A stretch of 64,000 nt of DNA from Leifsonia sp. PS1209 (GTDB taxonomy: Bacteria; Actinomycetota; Actinomycetes; Actinomycetales; Microbacteriaceae). The first letter of the stretch is position 1. Every line of letters begins with the position of its first letter. This document shows, in pieces, positions 14,822 to 23,976 of the stretch. The notes under the pieces were generated by a model. It was not told the DNA's origin. It ran no database searches and saw only the letters and a list, made by a program, of their open reading frames with translations. The translations under genes and the position numbers were made by a program. The stretch lies in NCBI RefSeq assembly GCF_012317045.1, contig NZ_CP051154.1:2356001-2420000 (forward strand), written 5' to 3'.

Positions 14822-17800
14822 TCAGGCGGTGGGGGCCGGGCGGTCGGGCTGGCCGTAGAAGGAGCGCTCGAAGACGGCTCGGGCTCGGCGGGTGACGGCG
14901 AGGTAGTCCTCTTCGAGGCGGCTGGCGGAGCCGGGTGGGTATTCCATCAGGCGGGCGACGCCGTCGAGGGCGACGCGGTCGGAGGGGAGGACGTCGGCCG
15001 TCTTGTTGGTCCAGAGGGTCATCGCGGAGCGGGCGCGGGAGGCGAAGACCCAGGCGTCGCGGAGTTTGGCGGCGTCGTCGGCCGTGACGTAGCCGGTCTC
15101 TGCGGCGACGCGGACGGCATCCAGGGTCGACGTGGTCTGCAGGTCGGGGACGGCGGCCGCGTGCTGCAGCTGGATGAGCTGCACGAACCATTCGACGTCG
15201 CTGAGGGAGCCGCGGCCGAGCTTGAGGTGGCGAGCCGGGTCCGCGCCCTGCGGGAGGCGCTCGCTCTCGACGCGCGCCTTGATCCGCTTGACCTCGCGGA
15301 CCGCCTGCTCGGCGATCGACGCCGGATAGCGCACCTCGTCGGCGACGGTCTCGAAGTCGTCGAGCAGTGCCGCATCCCCCGCCACCCCGCGGGCGCGCAG
15401 CAGCGCCTGGGCCTCCCAGGTGAGCGACCAGCGCTGGTAGTAGGCGCGGTACGACTCGAGCGAGCGCACCGGGGTGCCGTTCTTGCCCTCGGGGCGCAGG
15501 CCCATGTCCAGGTCGAGTGGGAGGACGTTGTCCTCGGTGAGTCTGCCGAGCTCCGAGACGACCTGCAGGGCGGCGCGGTGAGCGGCCTCCTGGTCGTCGC
15601 CGAGCGGACGGAACACGTACATCACGTCGGCGTCCGAGCCGAAGCCGAGCTCGCGGCCGCCGAAGCGGCCCATCCCGATCACGGCGAACTCGAACAGGTC
15701 GCGGTCGTCGCGGTTGTCGCGGATCGCCTCCAGCACCCCGGCGATCACGTTCTCGGTGACGGCCGTGAGGCCCTGCGCAAGCTCCTCGATGGTGCTGAAA
15801 CCCAGGATGCCCGAGAACGCCAGCCGCAGCACCTCGCGGCGGCGGGCGGCGCGCAGTGCAGACGCCGCGGACTCCGCCGACGAGTGCCTGCCGAGGATCG
15901 CCCGCGTCTCCTCGCGCAGCAGCGCGGCCGAGCGGGGGCGCAGGTCGTCCTCCGACTCCAGCCAGGCCACCGACTCCGGGATGCGCCCGAGCAGTTCCCC
16001 GGCGAACCGGGAGCCGGACAGCACCCGCGTCAGACGCTCGGCGGCCCCCGTGGAGTCGCGGAGCATCCGGAGATACCAGTGGGTGGAGCCGAGGTCTTCG
16101 CTGAGGCGGCGGAAGGTGAGGAGGCCGTAGTCGGGGTCGGCGCCGTCGGCGAACCACTGCAGCATCACCGGCAGCAGGTGACGCTGGATGGTGGCGCGCC
16201 TGGACACCCCGCCGGTGAGCGCGCCGATGTGGGCGAGCGCGCCGCGCGGGTCGCGGAAACCGATCGCGGCGAGGCGCGCCTCCGCCTGCTCGCTGGTGAG
16301 CCCTGCGGCGCCGGTGAGCTTGGTGTCCTCGCTCGACGTGGAGGCGACCGCACTCAGCAGCGGCCGGTAGAACAGCCGCTCGTGCAGCCCGCGCACCCGG
16401 TGCTTGATCGCGTTCCAGCGCTCGAACAGCTGCTCGGCGCCCGGGGCGAGCCCGGTCGCGCGGGCGAGGACGCGCTGGTCTCCCTCGTCGCGTGGCATCA
16501 GGTGCGTGCGTGAGAGGTGCCGCAGCTGCAGCCGGTGCTCCATCAGGCGCAGGGTGCGGTAGTCGCGGGAGAAGTCTGCGGACTCCTCGCGGCCGATGTA
16601 GCCCTGCGCTGCGAGGGCGGCCAGGGCGGAGAGGGTGTCGCGCTGGCGCACCTGGTCGTCGGTCCTGCCGTGCACGAGCTGCAGCAGCTGCACCGTGAAC
16701 TCCACGTCGCGCAGGCCGCCTGGGCCGAGCTTCAGCTGGTAGTGCACCTCGTCGTCCGGGATGTTGTCGGTGACGCGTTCGCGCATCCGCTGCACGGACT
16801 CGACGAAGTTCTCCCGGGACGCGCTGCTCCACACCTTCGGGGCGATGGCGGCGACGTACCGCTCCCCCAGGCCCAGGTCGCCGGCGAGCGGGCGCGCCTT
16901 GAGCAGCGCCTGGAACTCCCAGCCCTTGGCCCACCTGTCGTAGTAGGCGATGTGCGACTCGAGGGTGCGCACGAGCGCGCCGTCCTTGCCCTCGGGCCGG
17001 AGGTTCGGGTCGACCTCCCAGAGGCCGGGTTCGATCGCCGGATCGTGGATGCCGCGCATGGTCAGCATCGCGAGGCGGGTGGCGATGTCGACGGCGCGGC
17101 CGGAGCTGACCCCGGCCTCCTCGTCGCCCTCCGCCACGTAGATCACGTCCACGTCGCTGACGTAGTTGAGCTCGCGGGCGCCGGCCTTGCCCATTCCGAT
17201 GACGGCGAGCCGCGTGGCCCGCACCTCCGCCTCGGGGAACCGTCCAGGGCCCGTGCCGCTGACCTGCCGCCGGGCGATGGCGAGGGATGCTTCGAGGGCG
17301 GCGGCGGCGAGGTCGGAGATCGCGGCCGCAACGGCATCGAACCCGTCGACCGGGTCGTCCTGCTCCAGGTCGAAGCTCGCCAGCTGCACCAGCCTGCGGC
17401 GATACCGGATGCGCAGCGCCGTCCAGGCCGCCTCCTCCGTCACCGAGGCGAACCCGTCGACCGCGCCGACCGCATCCAGGAGGTCGTCGCGCAGCTCGGC
17501 GGCGGACGGGAGGCGCTCGACCCGCTCGGTCAGCGCATCCAGTTGGTCCGGCTGGCGCAGGAAGAACTCGGCGATCCCCTCCGACGCGCCGATCACCCGC
17601 AGGATGCGCTGGGCAGCGTCCTGCCTGCGCAGGTACGGGGCGACGCGGTCAGGTGCGCGGCGCACCAGGGCGAGCGTGCAGCCGAGCGCCGTGTCAGGGT
17701 CGGCCGCGACCGCGAACGCGGGAAGCGCATCCTCGACCGGCACGCCGGTGAGTGCCGTCAGCTCGTCGAGCTGCGCCCGCACCGAGCTCAGACCGACGAA

Positions 17801-17845
17801 CCCCGACCGCGCGAGCGTGGTCAGTGAGAGCTGGTCGCGCGGCAC
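14822..17845 (-). CDS. glnE: Glutamine synthetase adenylyltransferase GlnE
   Basis: Bifunctional enzyme that adenylylates glutamine synthetase at its tyrosine (inactivating it) and removes the AMP. It has 1007 residues, the usual actinobacterial length. It contains two nucleotidyltransferase domains: the N-terminal deadenylylase with YVSDVDVIYV near residue 228 and the C-terminal adenylylase with FGSDADVMYVFRPLG near 735, each followed by DPNLRPEGK or DMGLRPEGK. The GTG at 17845 lies 5 nt after the glnA2 stop, so the two genes are co-transcribed; the much longer open frame running into glnA2 is a shadow. Its substrate GlnA is encoded just beyond, on the other strand. Confidence 0.96.
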   Translation of the reverse strand: MPRDQLSLTTLARSGFVGLSSVRAQLDELTALTGVPVEDALPAFAVAADPDTALGCTLALVRRAPDRVAPYLRRQDAAQRILRVIGASEGIAEFFLRQPDQLDALTERVERLPSAAELRDDLLDAVGAVDGFASVTEEAAWTALRIRYRRRLVQLASFDLEQDDPVDGFDAVAAAISDLAAAALEASLAIARRQVSGTGPGRFPEAEVRATRLAVIGMGKAGARELNYVSDVDVIYVAEGDEEAGVSSGRAVDIATRLAMLTMRGIHDPAIEPGLWEVDPNLRPEGKDGALVRTLESHIAYYDRWAKGWEFQALLKARPLAGDLGLGERYVAAIAPKVWSSASRENFVESVQRMRERVTDNIPDDEVHYQLKLGPGGLRDVEFTVQLLQLVHGRTDDQVRQRDTLSALAALAAQGYIGREESADFSRDYRTLRLMEHRLQLRHLSRTHLMPRDEGDQRVLARATGLAPGAEQLFERWNAIKHRVRGLHERLFYRPLLSAVASTSSEDTKLTGAAGLTSEQAEARLAAIGFRDPRGALAHIGALTGGVSRRATIQRHLLPVMLQWFADGADPDYGLLTFRRLSEDLGSTHWYLRMLRDSTGAAERLTRVLSGSRFAGELLGRIPESVAWLESEDDLRPRSAALLREETRAILGRHSSAESAASALRAARRREVLRLAFSGILGFSTIEELAQGLTAVTENVIAGVLEAIRDNRDDRDLFEFAVIGMGRFGGRELGFGSDADVMYVFRPLGDDQEAAHRAALQVVSELGRLTEDNVLPLDLDMGLRPEGKNGTPVRSLESYRAYYQRWSLTWEAQALLRARGVAGDAALLDDFETVADEVRYPASIAEQAVREVKRIKARVESERLPQGADPARHLKLGRGSLSDVEWFVQLIQLQHAAAVPDLQTTSTLDAVRVAAETGYVTADDAAKLRDAWVFASRARSAMTLWTNKTADVLPSDRVALDGVARLMEYPPGSASRLEEDYLAVTRRARAVFERSFYGQPDRPAPTA

Positions 17846-17850
17846 GGCGC

Positions 17851-19188
17851 CTAAAGGATCTCGAGGTTGGTGCGCAGCTCGTACGGGGTGACCTGCGCGC
17901 GGTACGCCGACCACTCCTGCCGCTTGTTCAGCAGCACGTAGTTGAACACCTGCTCGCCCAGCGTCTCGGCCACCAGCTCGGAGTCCTCCATCAGCGAGAT
18001 GGCGTGGTCGAGGCTGGCGGGGAGCTGGTTGTAGCCGAGCGCGCGGCGCTCCGCGTCGCTGAGCGCCCAGACGTTGTTCTCGGCCTCCGGCGGCAGTTCG
18101 TACTGCTCCTCGATGCCCTTGAGGCCGGCGGCCAGCATGAGCGAGAACGAGAGGTACGGGTTGGCCGCGGAGTCGATGGCACGGTACTCGACGCGCGAGC
18201 TCTGGCCCTTGTTGGGCTTGTAGAGCGGGACGCGGACCAGCGCAGACCGGTTGTTGTGACCCCAGCAGACGAAGCTCGGCGCCTCGTCGCCGCCCCAGAG
18301 ACGCTTGTACGAGTTGACGAACTGGTTGGTCACCGCGGTGATCTCCGGCGCGTGGCGGAGCAGACCGGCGATGAAGTGGCGGCCGACCGTGGACAGCTGG
18401 TACTCGGCGCCCGCCTCGAAGAACGCGTTGGTGTCGCCCTCGAACAGTGACATGTGGGTGTGCATCCCGGAGCCGGGGTGGCCGGAGAGCGGCTTGGGCA
18501 TGAAGGTGGCGTAGACGCCCTGCTCGATGGCGACCTCTTTGACGACCGTGCGGAACGTCATGATGTTGTCCGCCGTGGTGAGGGCGTCCGCGTAGCGCAG
18601 GTCGATCTCGTTCTGGCCTGGGCCGGCCTCGTGGTGGCTGAACTCGACCGAGATGCCGAGGTCTTCGAGCATTCTGACCGAGCGGCGGCGGAAGTCGTGC
18701 GCCGTGCCGCCCGGCACGTTGTCGAAGTAGCCGGCGGAGTCGACGGGCTCCGGCCCGTTCTCGTCGAACGCCGACGACTTGAGCAGGTAGAACTCGATCT
18801 CCGGATGCGTGTAGAACGTGAACCCGCGGTCCGCCGCCTTCTCGAGCGTGCGCTTCAGGACGTTGCGCGGGTCGGACACCGACGGCTGGCCGTCCGGCGT
18901 CGTGATGTCGCAGAACATCCTGGCGGTCGGGTCGATCTCGCCGCGCCACGGGAGGATCTGGAACGTGGTGGGGTCCGGCAGCGCCAGCAGGTCGGACTCG
19001 TATGCGCGGGTCAGTCCCTCGATGGCGGAGCCGTCGAAGCCGAGGCCCTCGGTGAAGGCACCCTCCACCTCGGCGGGGGCGATGGCGACGGACTTGAGTG
19101 TGCCGACGACATCGGTGAACCACAGCCTCACGAACTTGACGCCACGCTCCTCGATCGTGCGAAGAACGAAGTCGCGCTGCTTGTCCAT
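17851..19188 (-). CDS. glnA2: Glutamine synthetase type I (alpha), GlnA2
   Basis: Second glutamine-synthetase-family enzyme, 445 residues. Core motifs are present: GFDGSAIEG near residue 50, the PEIEFYLL active-site stretch near 129, GSGMHTHMSLF near 241 and NNRSALVRVP near 312. The adenylylation tyrosine is missing: the equivalent loop reads ENNVWALSD, so GlnE would not control it. In Mycobacterium and Streptomyces GlnA2 is a minor enzyme, with polyamine glutamylation shown for some relatives, so true glutamine synthesis is not certain here. The ATG at 19188 has AAAGGGG 5 nt upstream. It is the first gene of the glnA2-glnE operon and divergent from panB. Confidence 0.95.
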   Translation of the reverse strand: MDKQRDFVLRTIEERGVKFVRLWFTDVVGTLKSVAIAPAEVEGAFTEGLGFDGSAIEGLTRAYESDLLALPDPTTFQILPWRGEIDPTARMFCDITTPDGQPSVSDPRNVLKRTLEKAADRGFTFYTHPEIEFYLLKSSAFDENGPEPVDSAGYFDNVPGGTAHDFRRRSVRMLEDLGISVEFSHHEAGPGQNEIDLRYADALTTADNIMTFRTVVKEVAIEQGVYATFMPKPLSGHPGSGMHTHMSLFEGDTNAFFEAGAEYQLSTVGRHFIAGLLRHAPEITAVTNQFVNSYKRLWGGDEAPSFVCWGHNNRSALVRVPLYKPNKGQSSRVEYRAIDSAANPYLSFSLMLAAGLKGIEEQYELPPEAENNVWALSDAERRALGYNQLPASLDHAISLMEDSELVAETLGEQVFNYVLLNKRQEWSAYRAQVTPYELRTNLEIL

Positions 19189-19280
19189 CCTGCCCCTTTC
19201 GTCAGCCTTCCCAGACTAGTGGTTTCCGCACCCGGATTCAGGCGAGGAACGCACCCCAATCGGTGGTCCTGGCGCGTCAT

Positions 19281-19292
19281 TAGACTGAGGCC
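19281..19292 (+). promoter_or_regulatory. -10 box, leaderless start (panB)
   Basis: TAGACT (19281-19286), 6-nt spacer, ATG at 19293. Confidence 0.6.
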
Positions 19293-20144
19293 ATGTCTGA
19301 CATGTCCCCCATGCCGTCCACCCACCCGACGACGTCGTCGATGCAGTCGCTGAAGAGGGTGCGGACGCGCCACTTCCAGATCGCGAAGGAGGAGGGGACG
19401 AAGTTCACCGGCCTGACCAGCTACGACCAGCTGACGGCGCAGATCTTCGACGCGGCAGGCATCGACTTCCTCCTGGTCGGAGACTCGGCGGGGAACAACG
19501 TGCTCGGCTACGAGACGACGCTCCCGGTGACCGTGGACGAGCTCATCCCGCTCACCCGCGCGGTGGCCGGAGCCGTCAAGCGCGCGTTCGTGGTGGCCGA
19601 CATGCCGTTCGGCTCCTACGAGACCGGTCCGCTCGAAGCGCTGCACACGGCCGTGCGGTTCATGAAGGAGACCGGGGCGCACGCGGTGAAGCTCGAAGGC
19701 GGCGTGCGCAGTGCAGAGCAGATCCGCCGGATCGTGGATGCGGGCATCCCGGTGATGGCGCACATCGGCTTCACGCCGCAGAGCGAGCATGGGCTCGGCG
19801 GTCACATCATCCAGGGCAGGGGCGACGGGGCAGAGCAGCTGCTCGCCGACGCGCACGCCGTGGAAGAGGCGGGCGCGTTCGCCGTCGTCATGGAGATGGT
19901 GCCCGCTGCCGTGGCCGCGCGCGTCACCGCCGAGCTGCGCATCCCGACCATCGGTGTCGGCGCAGGCCCGGACGTGGACGGGCAGCTGCTGGTGTGGACC
20001 GACTGGGCCGGTTTCACCACCGGTCGCATTCCGAAGTTCGTGAAGCAGTACGCGGATCTGCAGGGCGTGCTGACGCAGGCGGCGACGGCGTACAAGGCGG
20101 ACGTGCAGAACGGCACGTTCCCCGCCGAGGAGCACAGCTTCTAG
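19293..20144 (+). CDS. panB: Ketopantoate hydroxymethyltransferase
   Basis: First committed enzyme of pantothenate (coenzyme A) synthesis: adds a hydroxymethyl group from methylene-tetrahydrofolate to 2-oxoisovalerate. It has 283 residues with a TIM-barrel fold expected. Visible: [15 protein letters not shown] near residue 39, metal-site [16 protein letters not shown] near 57, AVKLEGG near 131, and the HIGFTPQS block near 155 used in the family signature. The first 20 residues are Ser/Thr/Pro-rich and not part of the fold; the leaderless-type box supports the ATG at 19293. No other pan genes are in the window. Confidence 0.95.
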   Translation: MSDMSPMPSTHPTTSSMQSLKRVRTRHFQIAKEEGTKFTGLTSYDQLTAQIFDAAGIDFLLVGDSAGNNVLGYETTLPVTVDELIPLTRAVAGAVKRAFVVADMPFGSYETGPLEALHTAVRFMKETGAHAVKLEGGVRSAEQIRRIVDAGIPVMAHIGFTPQSEHGLGGHIIQGRGDGAEQLLADAHAVEEAGAFAVVMEMVPAAVAARVTAELRIPTIGVGAGPDVDGQLLVWTDWAGFTTGRIPKFVKQYADLQGVLTQAATAYKADVQNGTFPAEEHSF

Positions 20145-20148
20145 AGGC

Positions 20149-20361
20149 TCAGCGGCCTTCCGCCGCGTCTTCCTCTGCCCACTTGGCGCTGTTCTCGCGC
20201 AGCTTCTCGAGGGCGTGCTCCGCCTCGGCGTGCGTGTCGAACGGGCCGACCCGGTCGGGAGCAGGAGACAGGAAGCCCTGCTCGACCTGGCCGGTCTTCA
20301 TGTTGTACCAGAACTTGTGTTCAGCATCCTGGCTGATGCCGTGGTCATTCTCGCCGGTCAT
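20149..20361 (-). CDS. Small SPOR-like protein
   Basis: A 70-residue soluble protein with the pattern of the short actinobacterial SPOR-domain proteins: [15 protein letters not shown] near residues 15-29, then [16 protein letters not shown] near 39-54. These resemble the SPOR repeat that can bind denuded peptidoglycan, but the protein lacks a signal peptide or membrane anchor, so a cell-wall role is not supported by the sequence. It converges on panB (4 bp between stops) and is divergent from map with only 12 bp between start codons. Confidence 0.75.
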   Translation of the reverse strand: MTGENDHGISQDAEHKFWYNMKTGQVEQGFLSPAPDRVGPFDTHAEAEHALEKLRENSAKWAEEDAAEGR

Positions 20362-20374
20362 AAGCTTGATCCTA
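20361..20374. promoter_or_regulatory. Interlocked divergent leaderless -10 boxes
   Basis: Plus: TAAGCT (20361-20366), 7-nt spacer, map ATG at 20374. Minus: TAGGAT (20374 to 20369), 7-nt spacer, SPOR-like ATG at 20361. Each -10 box touches the start codon of the opposite gene, so the two promoters share one binding site and cannot both be occupied at once. Confidence 0.55.
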
Positions 20375-21240
20375 TGCCCAAGGATTCCGCCGGTCACCTC
20401 ATTCCCGGACGCGTCACCCCCGAGCGCCGCGTGCCGTCCGGCATCGCCAGGCCCGAGTACGTCGGCAAGAAGGCCCCGGCCCCGTACACCGGCTCCGACG
20501 TCTACACGCCTCGCGAGATCGAGCTGATCCGCGAGTCCGGCAGGATCGCCGCGCAGGCCATCGCCCTGGTCGGCGAGAACGTGCGCCCGGGCGTCACCAC
20601 CGAGGAGCTGGATGTGATCGGGCACGACTTCCTGATCGCCAACGGCGCATACCCGTCGACCCTCGGATACCGCGGCTTCCCGAAGTCGATCTGCAGCTCG
20701 GTCAACGAAGTCATCTGCCACGGGATCCCGGACGACACCGTGATCGAGGACGGCGACATCGTCAACATCGACATCACGGCGTACAAGAACGGCTTCCACG
20801 GCGACAGCAACCAGACCTTCATCGCCGGCACGGCCACCGAGGAGGTCGCCCTCCTGGTCGAGCGCACCAGGGAGGCCCTGAACCGCGGGATCAAGGCGGT
20901 CGCCCCCGGCAGGCAGGTCAACGTGATCGGCCGGGCCATCGAGTCGTACGCCAAGCGCTTCGGCTACGGCGTCGTGCGCGACTTCACCGGTCACGGCGTC
21001 GGGGCGGCGTTCCACTCCGGGCTGATCATCCCGCACTACGACTCCGCCCCGCTGCACGACGACGTGATGGAGGTGGGCATGGTCTTCACCATCGAGCCGA
21101 TGCTCACCCTCGGAACGCACGAGTGGGACATGTGGGAGGACGACTGGACCGTCGTCACCCGCGACAAGAGCATGACCGCCCAGTTCGAGCACACGCTCGT
21201 GGTCACCGAACGCGGCGCAGAGGTGCTCACCCTCCCCTGA
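20374..21240 (+). CDS. map: Methionine aminopeptidase, type I
   Basis: Removes initiator methionine from new proteins. It has 288 residues including an N-terminal extension of about 40 residues with Pro/Arg-rich [17 protein letters not shown], as in the longer actinobacterial MetAP (MapB-like) that binds SH3-like partners. The five metal ligands are visible: two Asp in [19 protein letters not shown], His in FTGHGVG, Glu in FTIEPM and Glu in AQFEHT; the substrate His is in [10 protein letters not shown]. The ATG at 20374 is fixed by the -10 box and by lack of a ribosome site; frames extending upstream cross the SPOR-like gene. Confidence 0.95.
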   Translation: MPKDSAGHLIPGRVTPERRVPSGIARPEYVGKKAPAPYTGSDVYTPREIELIRESGRIAAQAIALVGENVRPGVTTEELDVIGHDFLIANGAYPSTLGYRGFPKSICSSVNEVICHGIPDDTVIEDGDIVNIDITAYKNGFHGDSNQTFIAGTATEEVALLVERTREALNRGIKAVAPGRQVNVIGRAIESYAKRFGYGVVRDFTGHGVGAAFHSGLIIPHYDSAPLHDDVMEVGMVFTIEPMLTLGTHEWDMWEDDWTVVTRDKSMTAQFEHTLVVTERGAEVLTLP

Positions 21241-21266
21241 GCGCGCGCCGCGCATCCCGGTACGGG

Positions 21267-21278
21267 TAGATTCGTGCC
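21267..21278 (+). promoter_or_regulatory. -10 box, leaderless start (ppgK)
   Basis: TAGATT (21267-21272), 6-nt spacer, ATG at 21279. Confidence 0.6.
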
Positions 21279-22031
21279 ATGAGTTCGAAGAACCAGGCAA
21301 TCGGAATCGACATCGGGGGAACCGGGATCAAGGGAGGTCTCGTCGACCTCGACACCGGGGAACTCATCAGCGACAGGGTCAAGCTGCCGACGCCGGAGGG
21401 CGGCAAGCCGGACGACATCGTCGAGACCACCAAGGAGATCGTCGACCGCCTCGCAGCGGAGGACCCGGATGCGGCCGTCGGCGTCTGCTTCCCGGCCATC
21501 GTCAGCCACGGGGTCACCCTCTCCGCGGCGAACGTGTCGAAGAAGTGGATCGACCTCCGCGCGGAGGACCTGTTCGAGAAGGCGCTCGCGCGCGACATCC
21601 ACTTCGTCAACGACGCGGACGCCGCCGGATACGCCGAGTCCCAGTTCGGCGCGGCGAAGGGCAAGAAGGGGCTCGTCATCATGACGACGCTCGGCACCGG
21701 CATCGGCTCCGCCCTCATCTACGACGGCGTGCTCATCCCGAACGCCGAGCTCGGCCACCTGGAGATCGACGGTCACGACGCGGAGTCGAAGGCGGCGTAC
21801 TCGGCGAAGGAGCGCGAGGACCTCAGCTGGGAGAAGTGGGCGAAGCGCCTGCAGACCTACTACTCGACGCTGGAGTTCCTGTTCACGCCGGACCTGTTCA
21901 TCGTCGGCGGCGGCGTCTCCAAGAACTACCAGGAGTTCCTGCCTCTGCTCGACCTGAAGACCGAGATCGTCCCCGCGGTGCACCGCAACAACGCCGGCAT
22001 CCTCGGGGCCGCCGCGCTCGCCGCTCGTTAG
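21279..22031 (+). CDS. ppgK: Polyphosphate glucokinase
   Basis: ROK-family kinase that phosphorylates glucose using inorganic polyphosphate (and usually ATP), typical of actinobacteria. It has 250 residues, the normal size. The phosphate-1 motif GIDIGGTGIKGGLVD (residues about 9-23) is intact; the catalytic Asp is in HFVNDADAAG near 110; the phosphate-2 loop is TTLGTGIGSALI near 136; the ROK Glu-His segment is NAELGHLEI near 155. The zinc-binding cysteines of larger ROK repressors are absent, as expected for PpgK. The stop codon lies inside the first copy of the direct repeat upstream of kdp. Confidence 0.95.
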   Translation: MSSKNQAIGIDIGGTGIKGGLVDLDTGELISDRVKLPTPEGGKPDDIVETTKEIVDRLAAEDPDAAVGVCFPAIVSHGVTLSAANVSKKWIDLRAEDLFEKALARDIHFVNDADAAGYAESQFGAAKGKKGLVIMTTLGTGIGSALIYDGVLIPNAELGHLEIDGHDAESKAAYSAKEREDLSWEKWAKRLQTYYSTLEFLFTPDLFIVGGGVSKNYQEFLPLLDLKTEIVPAVHRNNAGILGAAALAAR

Positions 22032-22079
22032 GACGCCGTATACGTTCACCCGGCCGGCGTTAGGGATGCGTTAGGACGC
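22026..22079 (+). promoter_or_regulatory. Direct-repeat cluster before kdp
   Basis: Three copies of CGTTAGGACGC-like sequence: 22026-22036 (overlapping the ppgK stop), 22058-22069 (CGTTAGGGATGC) and 22069-22079. The last two are 11 bp apart, one helical turn, suiting a response-regulator dimer. Probably the KdpE operator; this is inference from place and spacing. Confidence 0.5.
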
Positions 22080-22157
22080 GCATCCCGCGCCCCGCCAGGG
22101 TGTGGACTCTCCTCGGTCGCGTCGGATGGCGCGACATCCTGATGGATGGAGAGAGTC

Positions 22158-22241
22158 GTGCTGGACGTCGTCTACCTCCTCGGAATCGTCGTGCTCGCGC
22201 TTGTCGTCGGGCTCGTCGGCCGGGGGGTCGAGAAGCTGTGA
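22158..22241 (+). CDS. 27-residue membrane microprotein upstream of kdpF
   Basis: A short frame encoding a single hydrophobic segment with a charged end ([18 protein letters not shown] then LVGRGVEKL). The GTG at 22158 follows GGAGAGAG; an in-frame ATG at 22146 would give 31 residues. Its stop overlaps the kdpF GTG (GTGA), the same coupling used between other genes here, which argues that it is translated. Size and shape resemble KdpF, but the sequence differs from KdpF, which follows. I do not know a named family; it may be a second small stabilising subunit of the Kdp pump. Confidence 0.6.
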   Translation: MLDVVYLLGIVVLALVVGLVGRGVEKL

Positions 22242-22327
22242 TCGTCTTCGATGTGATCAGTGCCCTGCTCGCGGTCGCCGCGATCGCGTACCTGGTCGTC
22301 GCCCTGGTGAAGCCGGAGCGCTTCTAG
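22238..22327 (+). CDS. kdpF: KdpF subunit of potassium ATPase
   Basis: A 29-residue single-span peptide of the KdpFABC potassium pump ([20 protein letters not shown] then ALVKPERF). The C-terminal LxKPExF end is the hallmark of KdpF. In E. coli it stabilises the complex. The GTG at 22238 overlaps the preceding microprotein stop, and the final TAG shares its G with the kdpA GTG, so microprotein, kdpF and kdpA are translationally chained. Confidence 0.92.
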   Translation: MIVFDVISALLAVAAIAYLVVALVKPERF

Positions 22328-23973
22328 TGGTGGTGTGGCTGTTCGTCGCCCAGCTGGCGACGCTCGCGCTCATCCTCGCCATCGCGTACCGCCCCCTCGG
22401 CGACTACCTGGCCCGGGTGTTCACCTCGCAGAAGGACCTCCGCGTCGAACGCGGCGTGTACCGGATGATCGGGGTCGACCCGGCGTCGGAGCAGTCCTGG
22501 CCTGCCTACCTGCGCGGCGTGCTCGCGTTCTCGGTGGTCGGCATCCTGATCGTGTACGGGCTGCAGCGGCTGCAGGAGTTCCTGCCGTACGCGCTCGGCC
22601 TGCCCGCCGTGCCGGAGGGGCTCGCGTTCAACACCGCGATCTCGTTCGTCACCAACACCAACTGGCAGTCGTACTCGCCAGAGGCGACGATGGGATACAC
22701 CGTGCAGCTCGCCGGGCTCGCGGTGCAGAACTTCGTGTCCGCCGCCGTCGGCATCGCCGTGGCGGTCGCCCTGGTGCGCGGGTTCGCGCGCCGGTCGAGC
22801 GGCACCATCGGCAACTTCTGGGTCGACCTGCTGCGCGCGACCGTTCGCGTGCTGCTGCCCCTCTCGGTGATCGCGGCCGTCGTGCTGATCGCCGGGGGCA
22901 CCATCCAGAACGTCGCCGGATTCCACGACGTGACGACGCTGACGGGAGCGACCCAGAGCATCCCGGGCGGACCGGTGGCGTCGCAGGAGGCGATCAAGCT
23001 GCTCGGCACGAACGGCGGCGGCTTCTTCAACGCGAACTCGGCGCATCCGTTCGAGAACCCGACCGCGTGGACGAACCTGGTCGAGATCGTGCTGATGCTG
23101 CTCATCCCGTTCTCGCTCCCCCGCGCGTTCGGCACGATGGTCGGCGACCGCCGTCAGGGCTACGCGATCCTCGCGACGATGGGCGTGCTGTTCCTCGGTT
23201 CGCTCGCCGCGATGACGGCCTTCGAGCTGTCGAGCGGGTCGCTGGAGGGCAAGGAGCAGGCGTTCGGCACCCTGGGCTCGACGCTGTTCACCACGACGAG
23301 CACACTCACCTCGACCGGTGCGGTGAACTCGATGCTGGACAGTTACAGTCCGCTCGGCGGCATGATGGCGATGATCAACATGATGCTCGGCGAGGTCGCC
23401 CCCGGCGGCGTCGGCGCCGGACTGTACGGGATGCTCGTGATCGCCGTGATCGCGGTGTTCATCGCCGGGCTGATGGTCGGCCGCACCCCCGAATACCTGG
23501 GCAAGAAGCTCGGGCCGCGGGAGATCAAGCTGGCGAGCCTGTACATCCTGACCACCCCGACACTGGTGCTCGTCGGCACCGGCCTCAGCTTCGCCATCCC
23601 CGCGATCAGGGCCGACGTGGAGAAGACCTCGATCTTCAACCCCGGCCTGCACGGCTTCAGCGAGGTGCTCTACGCGTTCACCTCCGCCGCGAACAACAAC
23701 GGCTCGGCGTTCGCGGGACTCACCGCGAACACGCCGTGGCTGAACGCGGCGCTCGGCACGGCGATGTTCCTCGGGCGCTTCCTCCCGATCGTGTTCGTCC
23801 TGGCTCTGGCGGGCTCCCTCGCCGGGCAGGCGAAGATCCCGGCGACAGCCGGCACCCTCCCCACCCACCGGCCGCAGTTCGTCGGCCTGCTGGTCGGGAC
23901 CGTGCTGCTCGTGTCCGCCCTCACCTATTTCCCCGTACTCGCGCTGGGTCCCCTGGCGGAAGGGCTGCAGTAG
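22327..23973 (+). CDS. kdpA: Potassium-transporting ATPase subunit A
   Basis: Channel-like subunit of KdpFABC carrying the potassium selectivity filters; ten membrane segments expected in 548 residues. The four degenerate filter loops are visible as [34 protein letters not shown] and [10 protein letters not shown], the usual KdpA signatures. The start is set at the GTG at 22327, which overlaps the kdpF stop by one base; GTGs at 22330 and 22333 are alternatives. The longer frame upstream is out of phase with kdpF and not used. kdpB begins 3 nt downstream. Confidence 0.96.
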   Translation: MVVWLFVAQLATLALILAIAYRPLGDYLARVFTSQKDLRVERGVYRMIGVDPASEQSWPAYLRGVLAFSVVGILIVYGLQRLQEFLPYALGLPAVPEGLAFNTAISFVTNTNWQSYSPEATMGYTVQLAGLAVQNFVSAAVGIAVAVALVRGFARRSSGTIGNFWVDLLRATVRVLLPLSVIAAVVLIAGGTIQNVAGFHDVTTLTGATQSIPGGPVASQEAIKLLGTNGGGFFNANSAHPFENPTAWTNLVEIVLMLLIPFSLPRAFGTMVGDRRQGYAILATMGVLFLGSLAAMTAFELSSGSLEGKEQAFGTLGSTLFTTTSTLTSTGAVNSMLDSYSPLGGMMAMINMMLGEVAPGGVGAGLYGMLVIAVIAVFIAGLMVGRTPEYLGKKLGPREIKLASLYILTTPTLVLVGTGLSFAIPAIRADVEKTSIFNPGLHGFSEVLYAFTSAANNNGSAFAGLTANTPWLNAALGTAMFLGRFLPIVFVLALAGSLAGQAKIPATAGTLPTHRPQFVGLLVGTVLLVSALTYFPVLALGPLAEGLQ

Positions 23974-23976
23974 ACC

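Noticed and set aside
17846..19123. Long extension of the glnE frame into glnA2 (a possible fusion)
   Set aside because: The extension is out of frame with glnA2, which has its own intact protein ending 5 nt before the glnE GTG; the extended sequence is Arg/Pro-rich shadow.
19189..19292. A second GlnR box before glnA2
   Set aside because: Only one half-site-like GGAAAC is present; the four-part spacing seen at glnA is missing.
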